In this document: positions 45,301 to 57,097 of the stretch, piece by piece
How positions within the stretch are numbered: the first letter of the stretch is position 1
Layout: each line of letters starts with the position of its first letter
Source of the DNA: Brassica napus
Lineage: Eukaryota > Streptophyta > Magnoliopsida > Brassicales > Brassicaceae
Direction: 5' to 3'
DNA length: 64,000 nt
NCBI RefSeq assembly: GCF_020379485.1
Contig: NC_063450.1
Span: 31,348,137-31,412,136 of the forward strand
Notes under the pieces: generated by a model
Database searches by the model: none
What the model was told of the DNA's origin: nothing
The model's input: the letters and a program-made list of their open reading frames with translations, nothing else
Translations under genes and position numbers: made by a program

Positions 45301-45980
45301 GAACATCCTCCCGCTTCAAAAACACAATATGCTTTCCTCCCATTGAGCCATTCCTCATTGAGCAAAACCCTATCCAACTTCTTGCATATCAAGCCATCTT
45401 CTCTTTTATTACACCACGTTAGTAACGGACTTTGAAATCCCATATCCGTTAGTCTGCAGTGATTTGTAACCTCCTGAAACTCCCTCATCCCAACAGGTTG
45501 TCTTGTTAAATTTCCAAACTCCGAGTGCTCACTGTCTTCTAAGATCTCATTGTAATCTCCCAAAATGACCCACTTCTTTTTTTTGAACATTGGTGCTTCA
45601 TAGTGACTCTTAACTTCTTCCCATAACCTTCTTCTCTCCTCCACTGTGTTTAAAGCATATACAAACGAACACAGAAACTTTTCAGATTCTCCCGGCAACA
45701 ATACAGAACAGGTGATTAACTGGTCACTCTTGTAGACCGGTGTCAATCTGACTGATTGCTGCCAAACTATCCATAATCTCCCTAAGTTATTATACTCATA
45801 GTTTGCCATAAACTCCCAATCCTGAAAAACACTTGATACTATCTTCATAGCTTTATTCTCCGTTACTCTTGTTTCAATCAAACATCCAAAACGAAAATTA
45901 TTATTCCTCACCCAGCTTCGAACCACATCTTGTTTAGTCGTTTTGTTGAAGCCCCTAATATTCCAAAAGAACCCCACCAT
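42332..45980 (-). pseudogene. LINE ORF2: APE endonuclease and reverse transcriptase, broken
   Basis: It begins in the residues that close ORF1. Endonuclease motifs are FFWNIRGFNK, IETRV, LGDYNEILE, LTWCNKREDG and KKLDRVL (45980-45300). After a frameshift near 45300, RT follows: PGSKAPGPDGYTMEFFKESW, DYRPISCCNVLYKLISKIL, KIDISKAFDSVQW, then a frameshift near 43990 and the catalytic FSDDLMIF near 43890. Frameshifts near 43470 and 43200 precede the C-terminal zinc region. There CVLC reads CVL-stop near 42690, so a zinc-ligand Cys codon is TGA. It ends FRQGMQFWFYTR. In an intact copy this nicks the target and copies the RNA. Confidence 0.92.
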
Positions 45981-47238
45981 CAGAGATTTTTGGAGGAACC
46001 CCTTCCTATACCAACTCTATGATTTGTTTTTGATTGTCTAGGAAGGGTCTGCCTCGACTTCCCCCTCTTATTCTCTTTTAGTTTCCCTCCAACACTTTCC
46101 TCAATCCTACTTTGACAAAGATCCTCGGCTATCTCAACCCCATCTTCCTCCATTTCTTCTATCTCATCCTTATCTATCTCAAATCCAAACTCATCCGCAT
46201 TACTTAGAGCTTCATACCTTGAAGGGGTAGTTATTATCACCTGGTTGAGTTGAGATTTAGGACTCTTTCCTACTTTCTCCATAGATACTTCTTTCCAACC
46301 ATTTCCTGGATTCTCTTCAACCTTGTTCTTACCCTCACTGCCTTCTTCTACCTTATTTCCTTCTTTACCAACACTTGTAGATCCCTCTCCTACTTCCTCC
46401 ACTCTTTTTCCCCCTACTGTATTTCTAGAACGTTTTTTCTCAAGACCATCTCCTGCGATTCCATATTTTTCTTTTCAGTAACAGCTTCTACCTTGTTCTG
46501 CTTACAAAAAGTATCAAAATGACCCCATCTTCCACACTTTACACATTTCGGTGGCAACCAAGGATATATGAACTGAACTATAGTATCTTTCCCTTGAATA
46601 ACATAGTTGATCTTATCTGGAAGTTCTTTACTCAAATCAGCCAGAACAAACACCTTTGCAACATCCAGGTTCGTGCAAGCTAAGGTTTCTGGATGGAAAT
46701 GATCCGGAACTCCAGCAGCACTAGTGATAAAACTCAGACCCTCCCAAGAGTACATACTCATGGGGATGATAGTAACATGGACCCAAAGAGGGATGAGCCC
46801 CGCCTTTGATTTATCTTCCTTCGGAGACCAGTGAGATACAATCATTGGAACTCCAGCTACATTCCACATCCCACACCCCACAACTTTCTTCCTAATCTTC
46901 TCATTAGGGATTCTGATTCTCATAGTGTGATCATCCATGACATACACATCCAATTTCTGATTTGTTTCTCCATATGCCCAAATCTTGTTCACGATCATGT
47001 GCACCTTTGCTATGTGAGGAGCCGTTTCCAGAAACCTCGTAATAACAAAGTCATCCCACAATGGATTCGCCTTCTCAATGACTTCAGATGGAACCTCCAC
47101 AGATTTCTTCCCCTCCGATTCTGAGATCTCAAACTCGTATTTCTTCAGAACTTGTTTTCCCTTCGCTACTGTAACTCATGGACCTTTCGGTTGATTGATC
47201 GGTGGTGGATTATCCGTCGGAATCTCTTCCGGATCCAT
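45980..47238 (-). pseudogene. LINE ORF1: nucleic-acid-binding protein (DUF4283, CCHC knuckle), broken
   Basis: The ATG at 47236-47238 opens MDPEEIPTDNPPPINQPKGP and meets TGA at 47176-47178, probably from Trp. The frame continues to a DUF4283-like region (LWDDFVITRFLETAPHIAKV, PMIVSHWSPKEDKS, PLWVHVTIIPMSMY) and the knuckle CVKCGRWGHFDTFC near 46500. Near 46410 a frameshift moves to a Glu/Lys-rich tail (EEVGEGSTSVGKEGN) ending at 45980. The family binds the LINE RNA to form the retrotransposition particle. Confidence 0.87.
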
Positions 47239-47336
47239 CTCTGCTGCCGTCGAAAGCAGCGGAGATCGAGAATCTTCGATCGTATTTTTTGTCGCCAAAA
47301 TCGCCTTACCGAATCGGTGCCGAGATAATGACACTT

Positions 47337-48326
47337 CAAGTTCATATATTTAGAATTGAATCCCATTTTAGAATCAACAACATACCCAACTTAAGGTCTT
47401 GTGTTATATCTTAGATTCTTTTGACTTTTGAAATTTGGGAAGATATAACGCATTAATGATTTTAAGTTGCGTTCCCATAAGCAAGCATGTATCTGCTTCT
47501 CTAAAGCTTCCAATAATCTTGATACTATAAGACATTGTACTCACAATAATTTTCTTTCATCTTTAGATGAATGAATCATATATATTCTTTATTATCATCT
47601 TTATTTTCTCAACTTCAAGTGAGAGTATGAGTTCTAAAAAGAAACTCTTTGGATCTTGACCTTACATCAATAACTCATTGTTTTTCTGAGTCTCAAGGAG
47701 ACAAAATACAAGTATAAACTTCTTTAATCTATTTTCTCAATCGTAGATGTGTCTGCTAGACAATATTACTTGTGTCAAAATATATTTGCCAATATATGTG
47801 CATCATTCGAGAAATTTTTACTTTTAAATTTAACTTCCAACATAGTTGAGATATAGTTACAGACTTCAGGTATTGTTATCTTTAGATGCAAAATAGATAA
47901 TGAGCTTTATATAATCACATTTAAGTTATCATACTTTTCTTTCGATTGTTCTTCAAAATTTATGGATTTTTTACAGTAATTTTAAATTTTAAATTTATAT
48001 ATACGATGATAATAAAATATAAAATTATAGAGATATTTATTATCACAAAATCTTATTATACTAAGATATAAATGACATTTTTATAGCAATTATTTCATTA
48101 ATAATATTTTACTATTATGCCATTAATAATTTCATATCAATTAGTTTTACAAAAAATTATCTAAATAAATCAGGTGACATGTGCAAATTAATACGCCTAA
48201 TCAAATTTAATTAATCACGATTGGATATTAAAAATGATAGATAAATAATACTTATCTCAATAAGGATGACTTGAAGTGGGGATTGCAGATGGAGATGAAA
48301 CATTTTTTTCTCTCGTGCTGATAACG
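47337..48326. other. AT-rich copia interior, no recognisable gene
   Basis: Sequence between the LINE and the partial LTR. Minus-strand frames such as CLWERNLKSLMRYIFPN (near 47450-47500) are short and uncertain. Confidence 0.4.
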
Positions 48327-48405
48327 TGTTGTGAATAGAAAAAAAAAGGAAATAGGTTAAGGTGAATAGAAAGAAAGAGGAAATAGGTTAAGGTGAATCG
48401 TTGTA
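48327..48405 (-). repeat. Extra partial copia LTR with its primer site
   Basis: Preceded by cgtgctgataacg, exactly as at the 5' LTR (48911-48923), this segment starts TGTTGTGAATAGAAA and repeats gaatagaaagaaagagg before similarity ends near 48405. It is a second copy of the primer site and LTR edge about 600 bp from the real one. Confidence 0.7.
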
Positions 48406-48923
48406 TCGGACTCTGAAAACATTAAACTTTAAGCAAACCATAACAATCTGAATCATGATTCGTATATAAATTTAAGTATAACTATCTCATGTTTATTAAC
48501 ATCCTTATTTATACATTTAAAAGCAGTTCTAATTCATCAATCATATCTTATGGTTTAGTAAGAAAATATAAACACTACATTATAGTTATGATCATTAGAA
48601 ATAAATAAATCTCAGATTGAATTATAATCATATAAGTCGCAATATTTTGTAAATAATAACTATATCACACAAATAACGATTGAAACATTTTGTTCTCACG
48701 AAGAACTAAGCGACACAAAACAATTTTAATTACTAGACATACAAATAAGTCAAAGATCTCCATCAAGGAATCACCAAGTACGATTCAAATAACAACGTAA
48801 TTAAAGATCAGTAAGACTTATCTTAATAAGAGAAGATCGTGTCGAATAGATCTGTTGACAACGGCATAGACATCGAGATGGTGTAAGATAGACGTTTAGG
48901 TTTAGAGTTTCGTGCTGATAACG

Positions 48924-49072
48924 TGTTGTGAATAGAAAGAAAGAAGAAATATGTTAATCTTATTATTCCATAGGTCACGATACAATATATAGGGATACAA
49001 CATTAGGGTTTCAGAATTCTCTAAAACATGAGGTTATGGGCCTAACGGACATCCACATAATAGTTCATAACA
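48924..49072 (-). repeat. 5' LTR of the 39-49 kb copia element
   Basis: 149 bp, partner of 38970-39118. Primer site TTATCAGCACG at 48911-48921 on the minus strand. Confidence 0.85.
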
Positions 49073-49111
49073 ATTTTATTTTTTTTTCTGGTTTTTTGGC
49101 AAATAAGCTCA

Positions 49112-50083
49112 TACTTTAAACTAAGGGAGTTGTGGAAAAAATATAATAATTCTAAACTGTTTTTTACATCAAAATGTTATTCTATTATTCAAGTTTGAAC
49201 GGAATAGAACAACCAACAAAACATAGATTTCTATAGATAGGCTTTGCAGTTCTAGCTAGATAATCAGAAAATCAATTTTGCACTCAGGTATAGGAAATCT
49301 TGAAATCTTGGAATTGTCGTTGTAGAGTGTTGATCCCATCCAGTTCCGTTGCAAAGTTTTTGTCATGCATGTGGTTCTTTTATCATCTTTGATTAGATCC
49401 TTACATTATCTCTCAAAGTCCTGACATCTTGTATCTTAGTGCTTCTCGTTTTGTATGAAAAGCCGACTCCCGTCTATTTATATTTCATGTCCCCATTAGT
49501 TGGATTTGGCCAGAGCTGTCCTTCCACGTCCATCCGCAACCAGTAATTAGAAATGTTGAAGTCCAAGAGCCATCCATCAAACAAAATGTTCTGTAAGCAT
49601 AATTTCTAAAATGTTAATGGAAGATGAATGCAAAGATGCACGATTATGAGTTACGTACCCCGTAAAATGTGGGGGAAAGCATTGTTACGAATAAATTTAT
49701 TGGCAGGAAGCCATATGAAGAGAGGCAAAGTGTATTCGTACAAATGTTAATAAATTTTACATAGAAAACCGAAAACGTCATATAATTTGAAACATAAAAA
49801 TTTCTCTAAAACGATTTATATTAAAAAAACAGAGGAAATATTACTCTAATATTTTAAAACCCTATCTTTCTCTTTGAATTGTTACATGCTTCTCTTTTCA
49901 AAGAAAAATCTGCAGAAAAAGCTTTTCATATATTACATTTTTCACAATAATCAAACACAATTTGGTGCCGAAATCTCTACCTATAATAGCTGTTTCTTCT
50001 GTATCTTTTCTAAGTAAGTTCAATAAATCAATTTTAATGTTTTTTTTCTCATAGTTTATCGTATACTAATATAATTCTTATAG
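49112..50083. other. AT-rich flank of the hAT pseudogene
   Basis: No gene is seen. It should contain the left end of the hAT element, but no inverted partner of the right terminus (TAGGGGCGGACCCAG) was found. Confidence 0.4.
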
Positions 50084-52373
50084 ATGCCCATAGAAAGATA
50101 TTTTAAAAAACAGTGTGTACCTGCATCAAAAACTAATTTGGAGAATTTCCGTTCAAGTTCATCAGTATCAAAACCCAACTTGCAGAATTCGCCTTCTAGT
50201 CCTTCAATAACGATATCAAAAATCAGTTTGGGGAAATTGCCTTCAAATCCTGCAGATAGGAAAAGAATATTGGAGTATCATCATATCGAAAGAGATGAGG
50301 TAAGACGTAAATATATTACTAAAGGTCCTTGTCAACCTCGTCGTCATGATTTTTCTAAAACACTAGATGGACAAAAGTTTAGAAGATTTAATCCAGATTG
50401 GTTTGATGTCTATGGTAGTTGGTTGGAGTATACTATAAAAAAAGACAAAGCATTTTGTTTGATTTGCTACTTATTTAGAGATTATAATAAAAATAAATGT
50501 CGAATCATGAAGTTGTGACAAAAGGCTTTGATACTTGGAAAATCCAAAGAGAATAGGAGAGCATGTTGGATTGGTGAAAAGTTTTCACAACAATGCTCTA
50601 AAGATGGATGATAATATAATGAATCAAGATCAATCGATCGTTCATGCTTTTTATAAGCAAAGTGACGCAGCCAAAAATAAATACAAGATCAGATTGAATG
50701 CTTCAGTTGATGCTTATAAGTATTTATTACGATAATGATTTCCTTTTCGAGGGCATGATCAGTCGTTGGAATCAGCCAATAGGGGGAACTTTGTTAAGCT
50801 TGTGAAATATACTGCAGACCAGAATGAACTTGTAAGTAAGGTTGTGTTTGAGAATTCTCCTAAGAACAATCAACTGGTGTCTCGTAAAATTCATAAAAAT
50901 ATAGTGCATTGCTTCGCAGAGGTTGTTCAATCTATTATTCAGGAGATTGATCAAGGTTTTTTTTGCTTGTTGGTGGATGAGTATGTAGATGTTTCTACTA
51001 AACAACAAGCGGCAGTGGGTTTTCGTTATGTTGATAAGAAAGGGACAGTCAAAGAAAGATCTATTGGTCTTATTCATGTTAAAGAAACTTCTTCTGCATC
51101 TCTAAAATGTGCTAATGATTCAGTATTTTCAAAATTTGGATTCAATGGTGATTTCAATGGGTTCAGATATTTGATTTTAAGGGAAAATAGTTCTGCATAT
51201 TATGTCCACTATTTTGCTCATCAACTTCAGTTGGTTGTCGTGGCAGTAGCTAAAACATTTTTTCGTGATTTCTTTGATAAGATTTATGTCTTGCTAAATG
51301 TGGTTTGAGATTCTAGTAAGAGAAAAGATATGGTTAGAGAAGACCACGTAAGATAATCGAGGAAGGAGTTAGTAGAGGGGAAATTAAGACATGAAAAAGA
51401 TTAAATCAGGAGCGTTTAATTCAAAGACCTGGTACTACTCGTTGGGATTCTCACTACAGAACCATATTAAGATTGGTTTGTTTATTCCCTTCTATCATCA
51501 AAGTGTTTGAGTATGTTCAAATTCAAGGGTCAGATGGTATCAAATGATGTAAAGCTAATGGTCTCTTCAAATACTTTCACATATTTGACTTTGTGTTCTA
51601 CTTACAGTTGATGTATTTCTTCTTGGTCTCACAAATAAATCTATCATTGGCTTTACAAAGTAAAGATCAAGACATTTTTAATTCCATGTCTCTAGTGAAA
51701 TCTACCAAGCAACAATTATGCAAGCACAGAGATAGTGGATAGGATTAAGTGATAGGAAAGGTGAACACTTTTTGCGAGAATAATAACACAAAGTTTTTTT
51801 ATTATGGAAGAAGAACTTGTTAATCCAAAGAATCCAAGAAAGAGAAGCAACATAACAACCTGTATCATTATCAAGTATAGTGCTTTTACACTATACTGGA
51901 TATGTAAATTCAGGAGTTTAATGATCGTTTTGACGAGATAAACACTGAATTTCCTAGTTGCACTGCATCTTTGAGCCCTACTGATTCATTCAACCTGTCT
52001 GATTAGTCAAAACTTATGAGACTATCTGAATTTTATCCTGAAGATTTTAGTTGTGTGGGACGGATTTTTCTTGAGCATCAACTTGGCATTTACATCAATA
52101 ATATCTCTGAAGATCAAAGGTTTGCTAATTTAGAGGGTCTAGGAGATCTTGCACGTGTGATGGTAGAGACCAAAAACATCTCTCACATCCTCTTGTTTAC
52201 CAAATTTTGAAGCTAGTTTTGACTCTACATGTTGCCACCGATACAGTCGAGAGATCTTTCTCTGCTATGAAAATCATGAAAACTACTTTACGCAATCGAA
52301 TGGGTGATGAATTTCTGAATGATTGTATGGTTTTCTATCTTCAAAGGATCACTTTGACAAAGTGACAAATGAA
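50084..52373 (+). pseudogene. hAT transposase gene (TTF zinc finger, DUF4371, dimerisation domain), dead
   Basis: The ATG at 50084 opens MPIERYFKKQ, a Ser-rich region, then a TTF-type zinc finger region (GPCQPRRHDF, FRRFNPDWFDVYGSWLEY, KDKAFCLICYLF). After a stop at 50516-50518, other frames carry GFDTWKNPKRIGEHVG, NRGNFVKLVKYTADQNE, and the catalytic-domain block LVDEYVDVSTKQQAAVGFRY near 50975. HYFAHQLQLVVVAVAK follows near 51215. GTTRWDSHY lies near 51432. The hAT dimerisation end is LTLHVATDTVERSFSAMKI near 52220. Stops and frameshifts are numerous. Intact relatives are about 700-800 residues and excise and reinsert the element in the nucleus. Confidence 0.87.
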
Positions 52374-52576
52374 ATAGAGATAAAAAGATTTAAGGGTATG
52401 GGAGATCGCACAATGACTTTATGAGATTTTTACATTACTTTTTATTACACTGGAATTTTATGTTTTTAGTTACTATAATACTTCATTTTGGTTTTAAATT
52501 TTAATCTTTATATCATACATTTATTAAATATATTTTATTAATTTTAATATTAATGTGCCACAGTCTAAATAAATTT

Positions 52577-52591
52577 CTGGGTCCGCCCCTA
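52577..52591. repeat. Right terminal inverted repeat of the hAT element
   Basis: CTGGGTCCGCCCCTA, inverted TAGGGGCGGACCCAG, close to the CAGGGGCGGA terminus I recall for Tip100-type hAT elements. Placed about 200 bp after the transposase end. The left partner and the 8-bp duplication were not found. Confidence 0.5.
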
Positions 52592-52798
52592 GGCTGTGCA
52601 TAACAAAAGTTTGTTCATGAGCAAATCTGCCGCATGAGTAATCCAAGTTGCAAAAACTGAAAACTATAACTAGAGTATTAAGCTACTTGTGATATACCAA
52701 AAGTTAAGGATTTCACTCTGATTAAGAACCAATAATTTTAGAACTATAAATTTATGTTAATTGGTTATCTGATTTCATAAACTTAAACTCTACACGTG

Positions 52799-54975
52799 TA
52801 CAGAAGCATTGATAGCGAATATTAAAAAGGCGGAGAGGGAGAAACTCTTGACGGGTATAAAGGTTGCAAGGGCTTGTCCTCCAATCTCCTATTTACTCTT
52901 TGCGGATGATAGTCTTTTCTTCTGCAAAGCAAAAAGTGAGGAATGTCAGATTATTCTCAGGATACTTAAGGAATACGAAGTGGTATCAGGACAGCAGATA
53001 AAATTTAAGAAACCTTCGATCCAATTTGGACACAAGATTGATGAACCAATGAGACATGAATTGTGGGATGTTCTCGGAATAAAAAATTTAGGTGGGATGG
53101 GATCATATTTGGGTATACATGAGAGTTTGGGAGGCTCAAAGATCCAAGTTTTTAGTTTCGTTCAAGAGCGTTTAAATAATAAAGTGAATGGATGGACTTT
53201 CAAGTTCTTCACAAAGGGGGGAGGGGGTAAAGAGGTGATTATAAAGTCTGTGGTAACAGCTCTACCAAATCATGTAATGTCCTGTTATCGTATTCCGAAA
53301 ACGGTGATGAAGAAGCTGACGAGTGCAGTGGCACAGTTTTGGTGGAGTCCGCGGGGGGGGGGGGGGGGGGGGGAATACTCGTAGTATGCATTGGAAATCA
53401 TGGGATAAACTATGTGCCCCTAAGGATGAAGGAGGGCTGGGTTTTAAAGATCTCACAGATTTCAATACAACAATGTTGGGGAAACAACTATGGAGGCTGA
53501 CAGAGAAACCAAACACTTTATTTTCTCGAGTGTTCAAAGGAAGGTATTTAAGGAATGCATCACTCCTGGAACCAATTAGATCGTACTCGTCATCTTATGG
53601 CTGGCGTAGTATTGTATCTGCTAGATCTCTCGTTAGCAAATGACTAATCAAAAGGGTGGGATAGGATCATCTATCTCAGTATGGAATGATCCTTGGCTCC
53701 CATCCACTCGTCCGAGACCATCCAATAAAAATCAACACAACCTTTACCCGGACCTTACAGTAGATTCTCTCATTGATGTAACATCTAGAACATGGAATTC
53801 ACAGGCTATTCGGACTCTGGTGGACCCGCAAGATGCAAAAATTATTGAAAGTATTCCTTTAAGTCGAATTCAGACAGTAGATCGGGATGGATGGCATTTT
53901 ACAAAAAGTGGAAGATATACAGTTAAATCTAGATATCAAGTAGAGCGGGTGTATCCCGATAGTGGACGAACATTACCAGAGTATGGTCCTTCGGTTTTGC
54001 CCTTGAAGGCGCATTGTTGGAAGGTACGATGTCCACCCAAGATAAGACCTTTTCTATGGCAACTGGTAACAGGATGTATAGCGATGAAGAAAAATTTACG
54101 CTCACGAGGAATCCATGGGGACACAACTTGCGTACGGTGTGGAGCACCATAAGAGTCCATAAATCATGTGTTTTTTAAATGTCCACAAGCAATTCAGGTT
54201 TGGGCACTTTCACGAATTCCGCCGAATCCAGATTTTTTCCCCTAAAATCCTTATTTGCAAATATGGACCATTTATTTTGGAGGGTTACCCCGGAAATGGA
54301 AGATCATCAATTTGCATGGATCTTATGGTACATATGGAATGGAAGAAACAATAAAGTTTTCAGTAATCTGGACATTGATCCGTGTGAAACTCTTAGATTT
54401 GCAGAAACGGAGTCGGTACTCTGAGCTGAGGCACAAATTACAATTACACAGAGAACTGACCAAGCTCGGACTGCAACGGACGTGACAGTACCATCTATCC
54501 CATGTAGATGGTGTTTCACGGATGGATCTTAGAAAGACGGAGAAATATTTTCGGGACAAGGGTGGTATAGTACGCTAGAAGGTTTTGATGGTCTAATGGG
54601 AGCAAGAAATACAAGAGCGAGTCAATCACCTCTTCATTCGGAGATAAAAGCTTTTATTTGGGCTATGGAATGTATGAGGAATCTAAGACAGTTAAACGTC
54701 ACATTTGCAACAGATTGTTCTCAATTGGTGAAGATGGTTTCTGAACCTGAAGAGTGGCCAGCCTTTGCAAGTTATTTGGAAGATATAAAGTTATTGAAGG
54801 GAAGTTTCAACAGTTCAGAGCTCATCCATATACCACGGACGCAGAATTCAAGGGCGGACAGTCTAGCACGCAGTGCAAGAAATCAACCGTCTTTTGTTGT
54901 CCATATAGACGCAGAGCTACCAGTTTGGTTTACAGAGTTTATATGAATCTGTTTATTGTTGACAAAAAAAAAAGA
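52799..54975 (+). mobile_element. 5'-truncated LINE with RNase H tail
   Basis: The 10-bp duplication TCTACACGTG occurs at 52789-52798 and 54976-54985. The insert starts in the middle of RT coding (TEALIANIKK) and ends with an A10-GA tail, so it is a 5'-truncated copy. It runs plus, opposite to the LINE at 42-47 kb, and belongs to a different subfamily because it has an RNase H-like domain. Confidence 0.93.
52800..54946 (+). pseudogene. LINE ORF2 C-terminal half: RT, zinc region, RNase H
   Basis: It starts inside RT with the catalytic LLFADDSLFF near 52885, then YLGIHESLGGSK, VNGWTFKFF and KEVIIKSVVTALPNHVMSCY. A G21 run at 53353-53373 disrupts the frame after QFWWSPR. The frame resumes with MHWKSWDKLCAPKDEGGLGF. 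Stops lie near 53641, 54151, 54424 and 54529. The zinc region (WKVRCPPKIRPFLWQLV, CVRCGAP, HVFFKCP) precedes an RNase H-like domain (CRWCFTDGS, SPLHSEIKAFIWAME, ATDCSQLVKMV, HIPRTQNSRADSLAR) ending at 54946. Endonuclease and the first half of RT are missing. Confidence 0.9.
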
Positions 54976-55110
54976 TCTACACGTGAGTTTGTCTTTACGC
55001 TTGACAGTGAAAATTCATAATTAAAATATTACAAATTATTTTTACGAAACATACCAATCGTGGAGCGTATGTTATAAAGCTAGGAAACTCTCTTTTTTCT
55101 AATCCTAAAA

Positions 55111-55816
55111 ATGATTCCCGGCTACGTGAAGTATTGACCTCCATATGGCTAGCCATGCAGACTAAACTAATGTATACATAGCTATGTTTTATATGGCAAC
55201 ATCCCTCAACATAATGATGCTATGTAATTAACATCATAAGTTTAATTTCATTAATGCAAAAAATGATGTGGACGTGGAAATGTTAACTTCGTTTAATTTT
55301 CTTTTTTGATCAATTAAAATACGGCCCACCAGACGGTAATTTAACTAAAATTCGACCTGTTGATTAAATCTTTTCTCTCGATTTTGGTCAATAACTCCAC
55401 ACTTCACCAACTTCCTTTCTCTCTCACCGATTTGAACTGACTCTAATTTCTTAGATTTTTCTCCTTTTTTGCGGCGACGGAGACGACATCTCCGATATTT
55501 AAAATCTTTTCTGAGCTGATTTTAAAATCTGTGGCCAAAATGTTTTTAGGCTGGTTCCGGTTAAATTTTAGTTAAATTACGGTCTGGTGGGTCTGATTAT
55601 AATTGATCAACGGGAGAATTAAACAGAGTTAAGATGTCCAACGTCCACGTCACTTTTTGGATTAATAAAATTAAGCTTGTGATGTTAGATACATAACATC
55701 ATTAAATTGAGAGATGTTTCCAAGCATAACATATATCTCGTATAGTTAGGTATACATTATTTTAGTCTGTATGGTTAGCCATATGGTGGTCAATATTTGA
55801 TGTAGCTAGCAATCAT
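55111..55816. mobile_element. Foldback element with about 250-bp inverted arms
   Basis: The arms 55111-55357 and 55558-55816 are inverted copies, imperfect but clear throughout. Shared blocks are tattgacc.ccatatggct, agactaaa.taatgtatac, gacgtggacgt, and cccaccaga.cgtaatttaa. The 200-bp centre is C/T-rich with gcggcgacggagacgacatc. Outer ends fade around aatgatt. No ORF spans it and no target duplication is obvious. Long arms suit a Mutator-type or foldback element. Confidence 0.7.
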
Positions 55817-57083
55817 TGTCATAGCTAACGTCAAAGTCTGGGGGTTCAAGATATCATTGTCACTTTCTTCTGGAGTAAAATTAATCGTTATTAACAATGT
55901 CTGGTTCAAGGCTAAAGTTGATATAAACTCATACGCATTGAATTTTTGCTTGTACTCTTTAAAGTTCTTATATCTAGTTTTCATTTGATTAGAGTCACTT
56001 ATATTCATGCAGAGGATCTTTGGAAATCAAAACTTAAACATGTTACACCAATACATTTTCAGGAAATTTTCTAATTGTTTTGAAGAAATAACCGGATTAT
56101 TAGGGTGATTATGGAATAGTCGTGAATTAAGTAATTTACTCATATGTCAAATTAGAGTTTATTTGAATTATAAATGCTTATCCAAAATTTGGTTGCTTGA
56201 AAATTGCAATGGGTAAGTATATTATTGAAAAATCATGTAAATGTTTACAATATTCGAATCACATTATGGAGATAGAATCAAACCCCTGATTACCACACAA
56301 TTGTTGAGCAAAGGCAAGAGGGGTTGGATTCATATTGGGTTTGAGTTAATGGGTATTTGATCTAATAACCTATACTTTTGATGTATAATTTTTACTATGT
56401 AAACTGATCACTAAATTGTTGATTTAATCAAAATTATTATACTTTAATTTTTAGAAATTGTCTAACTATCAATTAGAATTTTGTATCTCTGTACTATTTA
56501 ATAACGACTCAGATTTATTGAGCATTATCTATATTATTATAACAAAATACTTTTTAGGTCACCTTGGTTTTTACAAGTATTTAAGCGATGCCATTAGCTT
56601 TTATTTTTAATTTAAAAATAGATATTGACCTGCGCACCCGCACGGATATTATTTCTTATATTTCTATACATTGATAATATTTTTTTCATAATTAGTGTTA
56701 TATATTTTAGATGTGTCGTAATATAACTAATTACATTCAAAAGAACTGGACCGAATCGGATAATATGATTATTTTTTGTACAAATATCAGAACCCGTTTC
56801 AAATACATTTGCTATTTAGATATTTAAAGGTTCCTATATATCAAAATCGAACTCATCCAACCCGAGAATGACTCCCCTCAAAACCCACACATAATTTTTT
56901 TTACATATGAAGTAAAGAAATTTAATATTTTTTTCCTAATATAATCTATCAATTTAGATTAATTAAATGAGCACTCTCATACGGATTTCAAACGTTAGAT
57001 TTTTCACACCATTCGAATTATTCCATGAAACAGTATTTCATTTTTTGGTTTTCTTTTCTCCTTATGAGAGTATACCATAAAAG
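55817..57083. other. AT-rich spacer
   Basis: A minus-strand frame at 55790-56008 (72 codons, ending MTMIASYIKY) overlaps the foldback edge and is unrecognised. A GC patch at 56628-56645 (cctgcgcacccgcacgg) could be an old Helitron terminal hairpin on the minus strand, but the CTRR end is not preserved. Otherwise nothing is seen. Confidence 0.4.
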
Positions 57084-57097
57084 TTGTTCGTTAACTT

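Larger units (their letters stand above)
42198..47320 (-). mobile_element. L1-type LINE, nearly full length
   Basis: The perfect 16-bp target duplication CGAGATAATGACACTT occurs at 42182-42197 and 47321-47336. The T run at the left edge is the poly-A of a minus-strand element. Coding order is ORF1 (DUF4283 and zinc knuckle), then ORF2 with endonuclease, RT and a C-terminal zinc region. At 5.1 kb it seems close to full length. The intact duplication suggests it is younger than the surrounding copia decay, although several frames are broken. Confidence 0.95.
38970..49072 (-). mobile_element. Copia retrotransposon with short LTRs, degenerate, containing a LINE
   Basis: Two 149-bp LTRs (38970-39118 and 48924-49072) start TGTTGTGAATAG and end TTCATAACA on the plus strand. 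On the minus strand the primer site CGTTATCAGCACG follows the right LTR, and AAGGGAGAG precedes the left one. Flanking pentamers are ATTAT and ATTTT. Inside the left LTR is the usual copia 3' region, with acccagtggaaaaaccatgg and related blocks near 39195 and 39870, then pol scraps at 40560-41200. The region to the right of the LINE is too decayed to assign. Confidence 0.8.
38851..49111. mobile_element. Possible small TIR element split by a copia insertion
   Basis: The left piece begins GGGGAGTTTGCCCCTATAGC at 38851 and is cut at 38969. The right piece (49073-49111), inverted, reads GAGCTTATTTGCCAAAAAAC. Both resemble the GAGTTTGCC termini of Mutator-type MITEs. Target duplication is not clear. 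Confidence 0.3.

Noticed and set aside
50084..52373. Domesticated hAT transposase as a host gene
   Set aside because: Stops and frameshifts occur in every domain, and a terminal repeat of the element is still present nearby.
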